A stretch of DNA of 64,000 bases from Phycisphaerales bacterium (GTDB lineage Bacteria; Planctomycetota; Phycisphaerae; Phycisphaerales; UBA1924): assembly GCA_020847535.1 (NCBI GenBank), contig JADLBU010000126.1, positions 1 to 64,000 of the forward strand, read 5' to 3'. Under the pieces are notes generated by a model, which was not told the origin of the DNA, made no database searches, and worked only from the letters and a program-made list of their open reading frames with translations. Within the stretch, counting starts at the first letter, position 1. Each line of letters begins with the position of its first letter. Shown here piece by piece: positions 18,963 through 26,337 of the stretch. Both the position numbers and the translations under genes were made by a program.

Positions 18963-18990
18963 GTGCTTCCAATGCCTCGTGAACATTTGC

Positions 18991-19022
18991 ACCCAGGGCG
19001 GCCGTCGCCCTGGGTTCTTTTT
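18991..19022 (+). terminator. Intrinsic terminator after the DUF1573 gene
   Basis: A perfect ten-base-pair stem (ACCCAGGGCG at 18991-19000 with CGCCCTGGGT at 19006-19015) with a five-base loop is followed by TCTTTTT. It separates the DUF1573 transcript from the rhodanese-MauE pair. Confidence 0.85.
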
Positions 19023-19046
19023 GGATGGTCCATCTAGGATGCAGCC

Positions 19047-19652
19047 ATGGTCATCACCCGCATGCTTGCCCTGGCCGGGATCGGCCTGACGTTGGGGGCG
19101 GCTGACTCGTGGATACGCCCGGTGCAGTTGCGTCTCAAGCCGCCTGAGCCAGCGCCGACTTCCACGGCTCCGGCCACCACGCCGGCCGACACCACTTCCC
19201 CGGCCACCCCCACCGCCACCCCCACCCCCACCCCCGCCCCGCCCGCGAATGCCGATGGCGGGGCTGGGCCCACGGCGGCACGCCAGGAGGCGGTGCTGGG
19301 TCAGGAGATCACTCTTGAACAGGCCAAGGGGCTCTTTGATCGCGGGATTGTCTTCATCGATGCCCGGCTCGGTGAGGAGTTCATCGCCGAGCGCATCCAG
19401 GGTGCACTGCACCTGACGGCGGCGATGTTCGGTCAGTCCGAGCCGCCCAGGGCGCTTGAGATCCTTGATCCGGCAGCGCCGCTGGTGATCTACTGCTCGG
19501 GTGGGGATTGTGATGCATCCCACTCCGTGGGCATCCGGCTGCAACAGTCGGGCTATGAGAACCTCCACATCATGACGGTGGGGTTCGCCGCGTGGAAGCA
19601 GGCCGGGTATCCGACCGAATCGGGGGCCGATCCGCTCGACAATGGAGGCTGA
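19047..19652 (+). CDS. Membrane-anchored or exported rhodanese-domain protein
   Basis: The 201-residue protein starts with a hydrophobic segment (MLALAGIGLTLGAADSW). A Pro/Thr linker encoded by CCACCCC repeats follows (about residues 33-65), then a rhodanese domain with FIDARLGEEFIAERIQGALHL and the active-site loop IYCSGGDCDAS, whose first cysteine would carry the persulfide. Rhodaneses transfer sulfane sulfur. The AGGA at 19037-19040 supports the start. The TGA is directly followed by the ATG of the MauE-like gene, so the two are coupled. Confidence 0.85.
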   Translation: MVITRMLALAGIGLTLGAADSWIRPVQLRLKPPEPAPTSTAPATTPADTTSPATPTATPTPTPAPPANADGGAGPTAARQEAVLGQEITLEQAKGLFDRGIVFIDARLGEEFIAERIQGALHLTAAMFGQSEPPRALEILDPAAPLVIYCSGGDCDASHSVGIRLQQSGYENLHIMTVGFAAWKQAGYPTESGADPLDNGG

Positions 19653-20231
19653 ATGGCCGTGTCCGCAACACCAACCGTGCATGATGTTTCGTTCAGGCCT
19701 GCCGAGCGCGGTGGGTTCGGGGGGTTCATACTTCTGGTGCTTCGGCTTGTGCTGGGTGGGCTGTTTGTGTTTGCGGCCTACGTCAAGCTGACGGGACCAC
19801 TGGATTTTTCGGATTCGGTCAAGGCGTTCAAGATCCTGCCGGATCACCTGGCGCAGCTGGCGACGTTCGCGGTGCCGTGGACGGAGATGGTCTGTGGGCT
19901 GGCGTTGATTGTGGGGTGCTGGACGCGATCGGCAGCGCTTTTGGTCTCGGTGCTGCTGGCGGTGTTCATCGCGGGGATCATCTCGGTCTTGTGGCGGGGG
20001 CTGACGGTCAACTGCGGGTGCTTCGGCAAGCTTCAGCCGTTCTGCACGGGGCCGCTGGGGTGGTGCAACATCGGGCAGAACGCGGGGATGCTGGGGATGG
20101 GGCTGGTGCTGGCGGTGTTTGGAGGGGGGTTGCTGTCGGTCGATCGGGCTCTGGCCGGTAGGGGAGGAGCTGTGCCGGGGCGAGAGACAGCTTCGAAACC
20201 CTCCCTCGACACGCCTCGGGCTGTCTCCTAA
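19653..20231 (+). CDS. MauE/DoxX-like membrane protein
   Basis: The 192-residue protein has four hydrophobic spans and the pattern GGLFVFAAYVKLTGP...FKILP...VPWTEMVCGLALIVGCWTRSAA of the MauE/DoxX family. Cysteines in NCGCFGKLQPFC and GWCN are placed at the membrane face. Relatives act in disulfide or quinone-linked redox at the cytoplasmic membrane. GGAGG at 19644-19648 precedes the ATG. Together with the exported rhodanese and the nearby DUF1573 protein it looks like a periplasmic sulfur/thiol module; that combined role is inference. Confidence 0.8.
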   Translation: MAVSATPTVHDVSFRPAERGGFGGFILLVLRLVLGGLFVFAAYVKLTGPLDFSDSVKAFKILPDHLAQLATFAVPWTEMVCGLALIVGCWTRSAALLVSVLLAVFIAGIISVLWRGLTVNCGCFGKLQPFCTGPLGWCNIGQNAGMLGMGLVLAVFGGGLLSVDRALAGRGGAVPGRETASKPSLDTPRAVS

Positions 20232-20241
20232 CATCTCGACC

Positions 20242-20331
20242 CCCGCCCGTGCCGTTACGGGTGGGATCCCGTCGCCCGGAAGCGATGCTTCCGGGCCCAA
20301 GCCCATGACGGAGCCCCCGCCACAGGCGGGG
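20242..20331 (+). promoter_or_regulatory. Three successive hairpins in the rpsR leader
   Basis: Between the MauE stop and the rpsR start are three hairpins: CCCGCCCGT/ACGGGTGGG (20242-20250 with 20257-20265, one G-U pair), CCCGGAAGC/GCTTCCGGG (20275-20283 with 20287-20295) and CCCCGCC/GGCGGGG (20315-20321 with 20325-20331). The last ends ten bases before the ATG and takes up the only G-rich stretch that could serve as a ribosome site. Ribosomal-protein autoregulation is a reasonable guess, not shown. No T-tract follows, so these are not obvious terminators. Confidence 0.45.
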
Positions 20332-20341
20332 ATCGCCAGCC

Positions 20342-20584
20342 ATGTCGAAGTTCAACCGTTTCCAGAACGTCCAGAAGATCCGCGTCGCCCGCATCTCCGC
20401 GAAGGGGAAGGTCTTTGTCGATTGGAAGGACATCGAGACGCTGCGGCGGATGATGAGCCCCAACGGGAAGATCTACGGCCGCAAGCGCGCCGGCACCAGC
20501 GCTGCGGAGCAGCGGATGGTCTCGCAGGCGATCAAGCGGGCGCGGTACATGGGGCTGCTGCCGTACACCAGCGCGACGCTCTGA
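20342..20584 (+). CDS. rpsR: 30S ribosomal protein S18
   Basis: The 80-residue protein has the S18 core: VFVDWKDIETLRRMMSPNGKIYGRKRAGTSAAEQRMVSQAIKRARYMGLLPY aligns through the DYKDVELLRRF...RTG...QR...AIKRAR..GLLP pattern of the family. It binds the platform of the small subunit next to S6. The gene is alone here; rpsF, ssb and rplI, its usual neighbours, are absent from the window. A structured leader lies directly upstream. Confidence 0.93.
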   Translation: MSKFNRFQNVQKIRVARISAKGKVFVDWKDIETLRRMMSPNGKIYGRKRAGTSAAEQRMVSQAIKRARYMGLLPYTSATL

Positions 20585-20693
20585 TCCTTCGGATCCGGGT
20601 TTGCTGCAATCCGACGTTCCGTACCACCCGTACCCTTCGGTCGGCCGGTGATCGCATGTCCGCGTGATGGCGATCCGACCGTCGAGGTGAACG

Positions 20694-21197
20694 ATGCCCC
20701 TGCGTGACTACGCCCCTGTGATCCGTGCCGCCGTCGGCGTGAGCGATCGTGCCGCGGCGATGAGGCTTGCGTGCGATCTGGTCTGGGAGCACTTTGGACT
20801 CGATCGGCCCGCGAGGCCCGCGTACTCCTGGATCGGCTTCTACGAGAAGCCCACGACCGAGCCCGAGATGGTCCTGGTCGCGCGGAGGGACAAGCCGGCG
20901 TGCTCCCCGATCGGCCTGCACGGCATGTGCGGCCGTGGCTGGCAGAGCCGCCAGCCCATCCTCATTCCGGATGTCTCCACCCTTGGCGCCACCTACATCG
21001 CCTGCGATCCGAAGGACCGCTCCGAGATCGTCATCCCGCTCTTCAACGAGGATGGCGCCTGCTGGGGGGTGCTCGACGGCGACAGCTACGAAACCGATGC
21101 GTTTGACGAGAACGATGTCACAGCCCTGACGCTGCTGGTCGCCAAGCTGGGCCTGTCGTACCCGCACGCGGCCGCTGGACCGACCATGATTCTCTGA
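20694..21197 (+). CDS. Free methionine-(R)-sulfoxide reductase, GAF domain
   Basis: The 167-residue cytosolic GAF protein matches the YebR/fRMsr family, which reduces free L-methionine-(R)-sulfoxide. The recognisable parts are the AYSWIGFYE strand, the cysteine segment GLHGMCGRGWQSRQPILIPDV, and TYIACDPKDRSEIVIPLF with the catalytic cysteine in IACD, followed by WGVLDGDS. The third family cysteine ten residues after GMCG is not present. GAGGTG about seven bases upstream supports the ATG at 20694. It lies near sulfur-metabolism genes (rhodanese, cysteine desulfurase). Confidence 0.9.
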   Translation: MPLRDYAPVIRAAVGVSDRAAAMRLACDLVWEHFGLDRPARPAYSWIGFYEKPTTEPEMVLVARRDKPACSPIGLHGMCGRGWQSRQPILIPDVSTLGATYIACDPKDRSEIVIPLFNEDGACWGVLDGDSYETDAFDENDVTALTLLVAKLGLSYPHAAAGPTMIL

Positions 21198-21234
21198 CTC
21201 GCATTCGTTCTCCGTCACTTCGTCACTTTCTCAA

Positions 21235-22407
21235 ATGATCAACCTCGACAACAACGCCACGACCAAGCCGACGCCCGCCGTGGTGGAGGCGATCCGGCGG
21301 GCGCTGGAGGAGGACTGGCACAATCCCTCGAGCGTGCATCGCGGGGGGCAGAATGCAAGACGGCAGGTGGAGCTGGCGCGGCAGGAGCTGGCGGATCTGA
21401 TCGGGGCAAGCGCGCGGGACATCGTGTTCACGTCGGGGGGCACCGAGTCAGTCGATCTGGCGGTGCGCGGGACGCTTGCAGCCAATCGTTCGGGGCAGCA
21501 GCCGCCGGCGATCATTACGACCAAGGTCGAGCACGCGGCGGTGCGGGATCTGGTTGAGGATCTCGAGAAGCAGCGGCTGTGCCGGATCGCGTGGGCGCCG
21601 ATCGATCGGCACGGCGCGGTCGTGATGGACCAGTTCGAGAGGCTCGCCGCCGATGGGGCCGCGCTGGCGATCGTTCAGTGGGCGAACAACGAGACGGGCG
21701 TGATTCAGCCGGTGGGAGAGATCGGCCGTGCGTGCCGCGAGCGCGGGATCACGTTCATCTGCGATGGCACGCAGTGGGTGGGCAAGATGCCGGGGAGCAT
21801 CGATGGGGATGGGGGGTTGGCATCGCGCTGTCCGTGCGACCTGCTGATTTTCAGCCCTCACAAGTTTCACGGCCCCAAGGGGATCGGGGTTCTGTGGCTA
21901 CGGCCGGGGATCCGTATCCGGCCGGGGATTCACGGCACGCAGGAGCTCGGACGCCGTGGGGGCACGGAGAATGTGCCCGGTATGGCCGGCGCGGGAGCGG
22001 CGGCTCGCGAGGCGCGGCTGTGGCTTGCGGATGAATCGCTGCGGGCGAGGCAGGGAGAGCTGCGTGATCGGTTTGAAGCGCTGGTGCTTGCGGGAGCGCC
22101 GAAGGCGGTCATCAATGGAGATCGCTCGGCGGGGGCTCGTTTGTGGAACACCACCAACATCGGGTTTCCAACGCTGGAGGCGGAGGTGCTGGTGCTGTAC
22201 TTGAGCGAGCGGGGATTGGCGGTTTCGGCGGGGGCTGCGTGTTCTTCGGGGTCGCTGGATCCTTCGCCGGTGCTGTTGGCGATGGGGGTGCCGGAGACGG
22301 TTGCGCATGGGTCGCTGCGGTTCAGTCTTTCGCGGTTCACGACGGCGGAGGAGATTGAGCGGGCGGCTGATCTTGTCGTTGGCGCTGCGCGGTCGCTGGG
22401 GATGTGA
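21235..22407 (+). CDS. Cysteine desulfurase (IscS/NifS-like)
   Basis: The 390-residue pyridoxal-phosphate enzyme takes sulfur from cysteine for Fe-S cluster and thiolation pathways. Motifs are LDNNATTKP at the N-terminus, NPSSVHRGG, the GGTESVDLAVRG cofactor loop, NNETGVIQPV, the cofactor lysine in FSPHKFHGPKG (about residue 206) and the mobile-loop cysteine in SAGAACSSGS (about residue 335). The short active loop is of the class I IscS/NifS type. No iscU or other assembly gene is adjacent. Spacing of 37 bases from the methionine-sulfoxide reductase suggests co-transcription. Confidence 0.95.
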   Translation: MINLDNNATTKPTPAVVEAIRRALEEDWHNPSSVHRGGQNARRQVELARQELADLIGASARDIVFTSGGTESVDLAVRGTLAANRSGQQPPAIITTKVEHAAVRDLVEDLEKQRLCRIAWAPIDRHGAVVMDQFERLAADGAALAIVQWANNETGVIQPVGEIGRACRERGITFICDGTQWVGKMPGSIDGDGGLASRCPCDLLIFSPHKFHGPKGIGVLWLRPGIRIRPGIHGTQELGRRGGTENVPGMAGAGAAAREARLWLADESLRARQGELRDRFEALVLAGAPKAVINGDRSAGARLWNTTNIGFPTLEAEVLVLYLSERGLAVSAGAACSSGSLDPSPVLLAMGVPETVAHGSLRFSLSRFTTAEEIERAADLVVGAARSLGM

Positions 22408-22575
22408 GCGGAGTGTGCTTTGGGGTCTTGCCGGGAACTGCATCGCACGGTGGGATCACACGCTGCGAGCACCACCTTCGGGGTGCGGTTGAGTTGGGCG
22501 GCTTTCCGGTGGTGTCGCTCGCTCCACACCCCGGCTCTGTTCGGCCAGCCCTGTCGGGCTGAAGAGGCGGGCGAG

Positions 22576-22593
22576 CGATTCGATGGCGAATCG
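22576..22593. repeat. Short hairpin in the convergent spacer
   Basis: CGATTCG (22576-22582) pairs perfectly with CGAATCG (22587-22593) across ATGG. It lies between the convergent cysteine desulfurase and TVP38 genes, just before copy 1 of the 30-base palindromic repeat. No T-tract is present. Confidence 0.5.
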
Positions 22594-22615
22594 ACTCATA
22601 CTGGTGGAAGAAAGC

Positions 22616-22643
22616 GATACAGGCGGGATGCCTGTGCCACGAG
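22616..22643. repeat. Intergenic palindromic repeat, copy 1
   Basis: This copy shares ACAGGCGGGATGCCTGT and GCCACGAG with two other intergenic places (29900-29929 and 47658-47687). The core is an inverted repeat of ACAGGC and GCCTGT. This copy differs at one core position (T for C). It lies in the convergent spacer after the cysteine desulfurase. Confidence 0.8.
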
Positions 22644-22659
22644 TTGCGGTAGAGGCCAA

Positions 22660-23484
22660 CTACGCCGCGGCGTCTTTGGCGGGGTTGCTCGCGGGGGGGG
22701 CTTGCTCGGGGGCGACCAGGGCGGTGGCGATCGCGCGTTTGGCGATCAGTGCGAGGATGCCGAACATGACAACGGCGAGGGCGACGCCGGCGGCGAGCAC
22801 CCACCAGGATTCGTTCTTGAAGAGTTCCTGGATGTCGTTGGCGCGCTTGGAGCCCTCGGCGGCGATCCAGACGGCGATCGCGGTGCGCGGGGCCATTCCC
22901 AGTGCAGTTCCAAGGATGTATGGTCCGAGCTTGGCGCCCGAAGCGGTCAGGACGAGGTTGGTCAGCGCGAAGGGTGAGTTGGGGGGAAGGCGGATGAGGG
23001 TGATGACGCCCACAGCGCGCCAGAAGCCGTGGCGGAGCATGGCATCACGGACGATCTGGCCCTTGGGATGCTCCCGGAGGACCTGCTCGATGCGTTCCTT
23101 GGAGACCGTCCGGGAAATGAAGTACCCGATGATGCTGCCGCCGACAAAGCCGATCATGGCGCCCACAAAGCCGAACCCGAACCCGAAGGTCCACCCGCCG
23201 AGCATGGACTGCCCGTAGGTGGGAAGGAACCCGATGCCTGCCGAGATCATGAATACCAGTGCATAGGCCGCCCAGCCCCAGGCGCCGAGGCTCTGGAGCC
23301 AATCGGACACGGGCCCTAGCTTGACGAGCAGCGTCCCCCCCAGCACGGCGGGCAGGATGGTCCAAGCCGCGCCCAGGATCGCCGCCGGGCCCAACGTCTT
23401 GAGAATCGGGGCGTGGACGGGCGCTTCGGTCGGGATCGACAGCGGCTTGTCCTTGTCGGCAACTGGTGGTCCGGAGGTGCTCAT
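22660..23484 (-). CDS. TVP38/TMEM64-family (DedA-like) membrane protein
   Basis: The 274-residue polytopic protein has the family signature around ISAGIGFLPTYGQSMLGGWTFGFGFGFVGAMIGFVGGSIIGYFISR and RLPPNSPFALTNLVLTASG. Relatives are thought to scramble or transport lipids or small anions. The start at 23484 (MSTSGPPVADKDK) gives a normal cytosolic N-terminus; the frame extends 28 codons further upstream without support. The C-terminus ends in an Ala/Pro-rich tail. Confidence 0.82.
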   Translation of the reverse strand: MSTSGPPVADKDKPLSIPTEAPVHAPILKTLGPAAILGAAWTILPAVLGGTLLVKLGPVSDWLQSLGAWGWAAYALVFMISAGIGFLPTYGQSMLGGWTFGFGFGFVGAMIGFVGGSIIGYFISRTVSKERIEQVLREHPKGQIVRDAMLRHGFWRAVGVITLIRLPPNSPFALTNLVLTASGAKLGPYILGTALGMAPRTAIAVWIAAEGSKRANDIQELFKNESWWVLAAGVALAVVMFGILALIAKRAIATALVAPEQAPPASNPAKDAAA

Positions 23485-23595
23485 TGGAGGCCGCACAGTA
23501 CGCCGGAAGAACCACTCCAGCCGTTCGATAGCGCCGAGCCATCTCCTCATGAGGCATGGGAACGCCACGGCCGGTGGGGTGATACCCTTGTCCCC

Positions 23596-24474
23596 ATGAC
23601 ATCAGCCACGTTCGACCAGCGCGGTTTCGACGCCGATCCCGAAGTCCTCGAACCCGAGCGCGTGAGCATTTTGGCGATCCTCGGGCTGGTCTTCGGACTT
23701 ATCTGCTTTATTCCCCTGCTGCCGCTGCTGGGAGTGATCTGCGCGATCGCGGGGTTGATCGCGATCAACCGCGCCCGCGGGCGGCTGGCGGGGACGGGGA
23801 TGGCGATCGCGGGGCTGATCGTGGGGCTTCTGTTCACGGCTCTGCAGGGTGCGCTTGCCCTGGGTGCGACGCAGGTGCTCTCGACGGTGAGCACGCAGAT
23901 GGTCGGTCCTGCGGGGATGCTGGTGGCCTCGATCGACAACGAGGATTACACGAAGGTCCGTGAAGAGCTGGTGCCTCTCTCGCAGCCGATGGCGACCGAC
24001 GAGGCCTTCAAGGCATTCCGGGATGCGTACCGGGCGGAGCTGGGGGCGTTCAAGAGTGCTCCCAAGGGCATGATGGAGCTGATCTGGGCGTACGCGGATG
24101 TGGGCCAGCAGTTCCAGGCGATGAACAACCAGAACATGCAGGGGCGCAACGATGTGATCCCGGTGCCGGTGGTCTTCGAGAAGGGCTCGGGGCTGCTGCT
24201 GCTTGCGTTCGAGCAGCCCGGTCGCATGCCCAGCAAGCCGGGTGAGGAGTTCAAGTTCCACTTCAAGAACATCTCGCTGATCCTGCCTTCGGGGAAGGCG
24301 ATCAACCTGATCGACCCTGCCACGATCCCACCGCCGACGATCCAGACGGTTCCTCCGCCCGGGCAGACGCCTCCGCCGGCGGGTTCGGATGCGCCCAAGG
24401 ATGAGAAGGGCGCCGGCGAGGGTGGGGACACGGAGTCCGTGGACACGCCCAAGGATTCCGGCGGCGGCGGCTGA
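23596..24474 (+). CDS. DUF4190-type membrane protein with Pro-rich tail
   Basis: The 292-residue protein carries two close membrane spans (about residues 24-84) with the DUF4190 look (SILAILGLVFGLICFIPLLPLLGVICAIAGLIAINRARGR). A periplasmic domain of about 150 residues of unknown function and a Pro/Gly/Asp-rich tail follow. The ATG at 23596 is taken because the upstream extension overlaps the divergent gene region. It ends 49 bases before the probable start of the ABC ATPase. Confidence 0.7.
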   Translation: MTSATFDQRGFDADPEVLEPERVSILAILGLVFGLICFIPLLPLLGVICAIAGLIAINRARGRLAGTGMAIAGLIVGLLFTALQGALALGATQVLSTVSTQMVGPAGMLVASIDNEDYTKVREELVPLSQPMATDEAFKAFRDAYRAELGAFKSAPKGMMELIWAYADVGQQFQAMNNQNMQGRNDVIPVPVVFEKGSGLLLLAFEQPGRMPSKPGEEFKFHFKNISLILPSGKAINLIDPATIPPPTIQTVPPPGQTPPPAGSDAPKDEKGAGEGGDTESVDTPKDSGGGG

Positions 24475-24523
24475 ACCCTCGGATTGCAGTGATTCCCCGG
24501 TCCGGTCTGATGCGGAGTTGCCA

Positions 24524-25468
24524 TTGGAATCGGCTCCCAACAAGGAATCCACATCGCGGGCGACCCCGCGCGGGCCGGCGAACCAGCCGGTGATCTCATG
24601 CCGCGGCGTGGTCAAGAAGTTTGACGGGCGCACGGTGCTGGATGGCATCGACCTGGATGTGATGCCCGGTGAGACGATGGTGATCATGGGGGGATCGGGG
24701 TCGGGCAAGAGCACACTGCTACGACTTTTGATCGGGGCGATCAAGCCTGATGCGGGGCAGATCATGCTCTTCGGGCAGGACACGGCCACGCTGAAGGAGT
24801 CCGAGCTCAACGAGGTGCGCAAGAAGTTCGGGATCCTCTTCCAGTCGGGGGCTCTGTTCAACTCGATGACGCTTGAGGAGAACGTGGCGCTGCTGCTTCA
24901 CGAGCACACGCCGCTGCCGAGCGAGCTGATCGATATCGAGGTGACGATCAAGCTGGAGCTGGTGGGGCTGCGTCAGCACGCGAACAAGTACCCGGCGCAG
25001 ATCTCCGGCGGGATGAAGAAGCGTGCGGGTTTGGCGCGTGCGTTGGCGCTGGATCCGCGGCTGCTTTTCTATGACGAGCCCTCGGCGGGGCTGGATCCGG
25101 TCACCAGCGCGCAGATCGACCAGCTCATCGTGGATCTCTCGAAGAAGCTGGGGGTCACGAGCGTGGTGGTGACGCACGAGATGGACTCGGCGTTCACGAT
25201 CGCCGACCGGATGGCGATGCTCGACAAGGGCCGCATGCTCACGGTTGAATCGCGGCAGTGGTTCGACAATGTGCGCAAGGCGCCGCACGACGAGTCGATC
25301 GCCTGGCCCGAGGATCACCGGCTGATCCGCCAGTTCCTGCGCGGGGATGCCGAGGGGCCGATCACCGAGCGCCGGTCGCTGACCGAGTTTCACGAGGAGC
25401 TGCTGGGTCCCAGCGACACCGAGCGGCCGGCGACCATCCCCAGCGTGCAGCCCACGCGGGGGCGTTGA
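24524..25468 (+). CDS. ABC transporter ATPase, MlaF-like
   Basis: The 314-residue ATPase has Walker A GGSGSGKST, Q-loop FQSGALFNSMT, signature ISGGMKKRAGLARALALDP, Walker B LLFYDEP and the H-loop VVTHEM. The ISGGM(K/R)KR signature and SGALFNSMTLEENVA are typical of the MlaF group, which powers lipid transfer between membranes. I prefer the TTG at 24524 because GGAG (24514-24517) lies six bases upstream; an ATG frame start at 24389 would overlap the preceding gene by 86 bases. A C-terminal extension of about 70 residues follows. No MlaE or MlaD partner is encoded nearby. Confidence 0.88.
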   Translation: MESAPNKESTSRATPRGPANQPVISCRGVVKKFDGRTVLDGIDLDVMPGETMVIMGGSGSGKSTLLRLLIGAIKPDAGQIMLFGQDTATLKESELNEVRKKFGILFQSGALFNSMTLEENVALLLHEHTPLPSELIDIEVTIKLELVGLRQHANKYPAQISGGMKKRAGLARALALDPRLLFYDEPSAGLDPVTSAQIDQLIVDLSKKLGVTSVVVTHEMDSAFTIADRMAMLDKGRMLTVESRQWFDNVRKAPHDESIAWPEDHRLIRQFLRGDAEGPITERRSLTEFHEELLGPSDTERPATIPSVQPTRGR

Positions 25469-25473
25469 TCCTC

Positions 25474-26337
25474 TCACGCGCCGGCCGAGGCCGGGGAGCG
25501 GTCCGACTCGCCGGTCAGGTGCTTCTGCATCTTTTCGCGATACATCAGGAGCGTCATGTACTCGTAGGTCGCCATGAGGCTCGCCAGGTGCCAGCCTGCG
25601 CGGCCGTCGAGGAAACCGAGCTTGAGGACGAACATGTCGAGGAACCGCATGACGGGTCGCCAGGGGATCTTGGGGAGGGCATCTCCGGGGCCTGGGCCAC
25701 GCGCGGCGAGCGGGCGCAGGCGTTCGGGGACGCCATCGCCGAGCTGGGCGCGGATCGATTGATCGCTCTCGAGGTCGGCGAACTTGATGTGCTTGGTGAT
25801 GAACTCGTGGACGGTTTCGCGTCGGACGTGCAGCATGGGTGCGTGGCAGCGGCCGACCTTGCCGTGGCAGACGACGCCTTCATGCACGGTGCGGTCCTCG
25901 AAGCGGGCCTGGCCGCGTCGGAAGAACATGAGCTTGCGTTTGGGGAAGATGCCGCCGAAGCGGATACGGCGGCCCATGAAGATCACGATCTGGTTGATGA
26001 GGTAGCCGGAGAGGGCGCTGGGGTCGGCGGCGATCCTGTTGAGTTCTTCGGCGAGCGCGGGGGTCACGCGTTCATCGGCATCCATGACCAGGACCCACTT
26101 GCCCTTGAGGGGGAGGTTTTCGAGTCCCCAGTTCTTCTGCTTGGAGAAGTTCTCGAAGGGGTGCTCGAAGACCTGGGCGCCGGCCTGGGCGGCGAACTCG
26201 CGGGTCTTGTCCTTGCTCAGCGAGTCGAGGATGAAGACCGGTCCGACGTGTCGGGCGTTCTCGACGGCCTCCTGGATCTGGGATTCCTCGTTGAACGTCG
26301 GGATCATGACCTCGATGAGGGGGGTCTGGTCGTTCAT
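25474..26337 (-). CDS. Family 2 glycosyltransferase, WaaE/KdtX type
   Basis: The 287-residue GT-A enzyme has IEVMIPTFNEESQIQEAVENAR and FILDSLSKDKT, with the nucleotide-sugar/metal motif MDADERV (DxD) near residue 86. The C-terminal helices (LGFLDGRAGWHLASLMATYEYM) are shared with the two domains of the next gene upstream. The ATG at 26337 overlaps the upstream stop as ATGA. The sugar donor and acceptor are unknown; a surface polysaccharide or lipid-linked glycan is likely. Confidence 0.88.
   Translation of the reverse strand: MNDQTPLIEVMIPTFNEESQIQEAVENARHVGPVFILDSLSKDKTREFAAQAGAQVFEHPFENFSKQKNWGLENLPLKGKWVLVMDADERVTPALAEELNRIAADPSALSGYLINQIVIFMGRRIRFGGIFPKRKLMFFRRGQARFEDRTVHEGVVCHGKVGRCHAPMLHVRRETVHEFITKHIKFADLESDQSIRAQLGDGVPERLRPLAARGPGPGDALPKIPWRPVMRFLDMFVLKLGFLDGRAGWHLASLMATYEYMTLLMYREKMQKHLTGESDRSPASAGA

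Noticed and set aside
18234-20306. A 690-codon minus-strand frame
   Set aside because: It is antisense to the DUF1573, rhodanese and MauE-like genes, which have clear motifs and ribosome sites.
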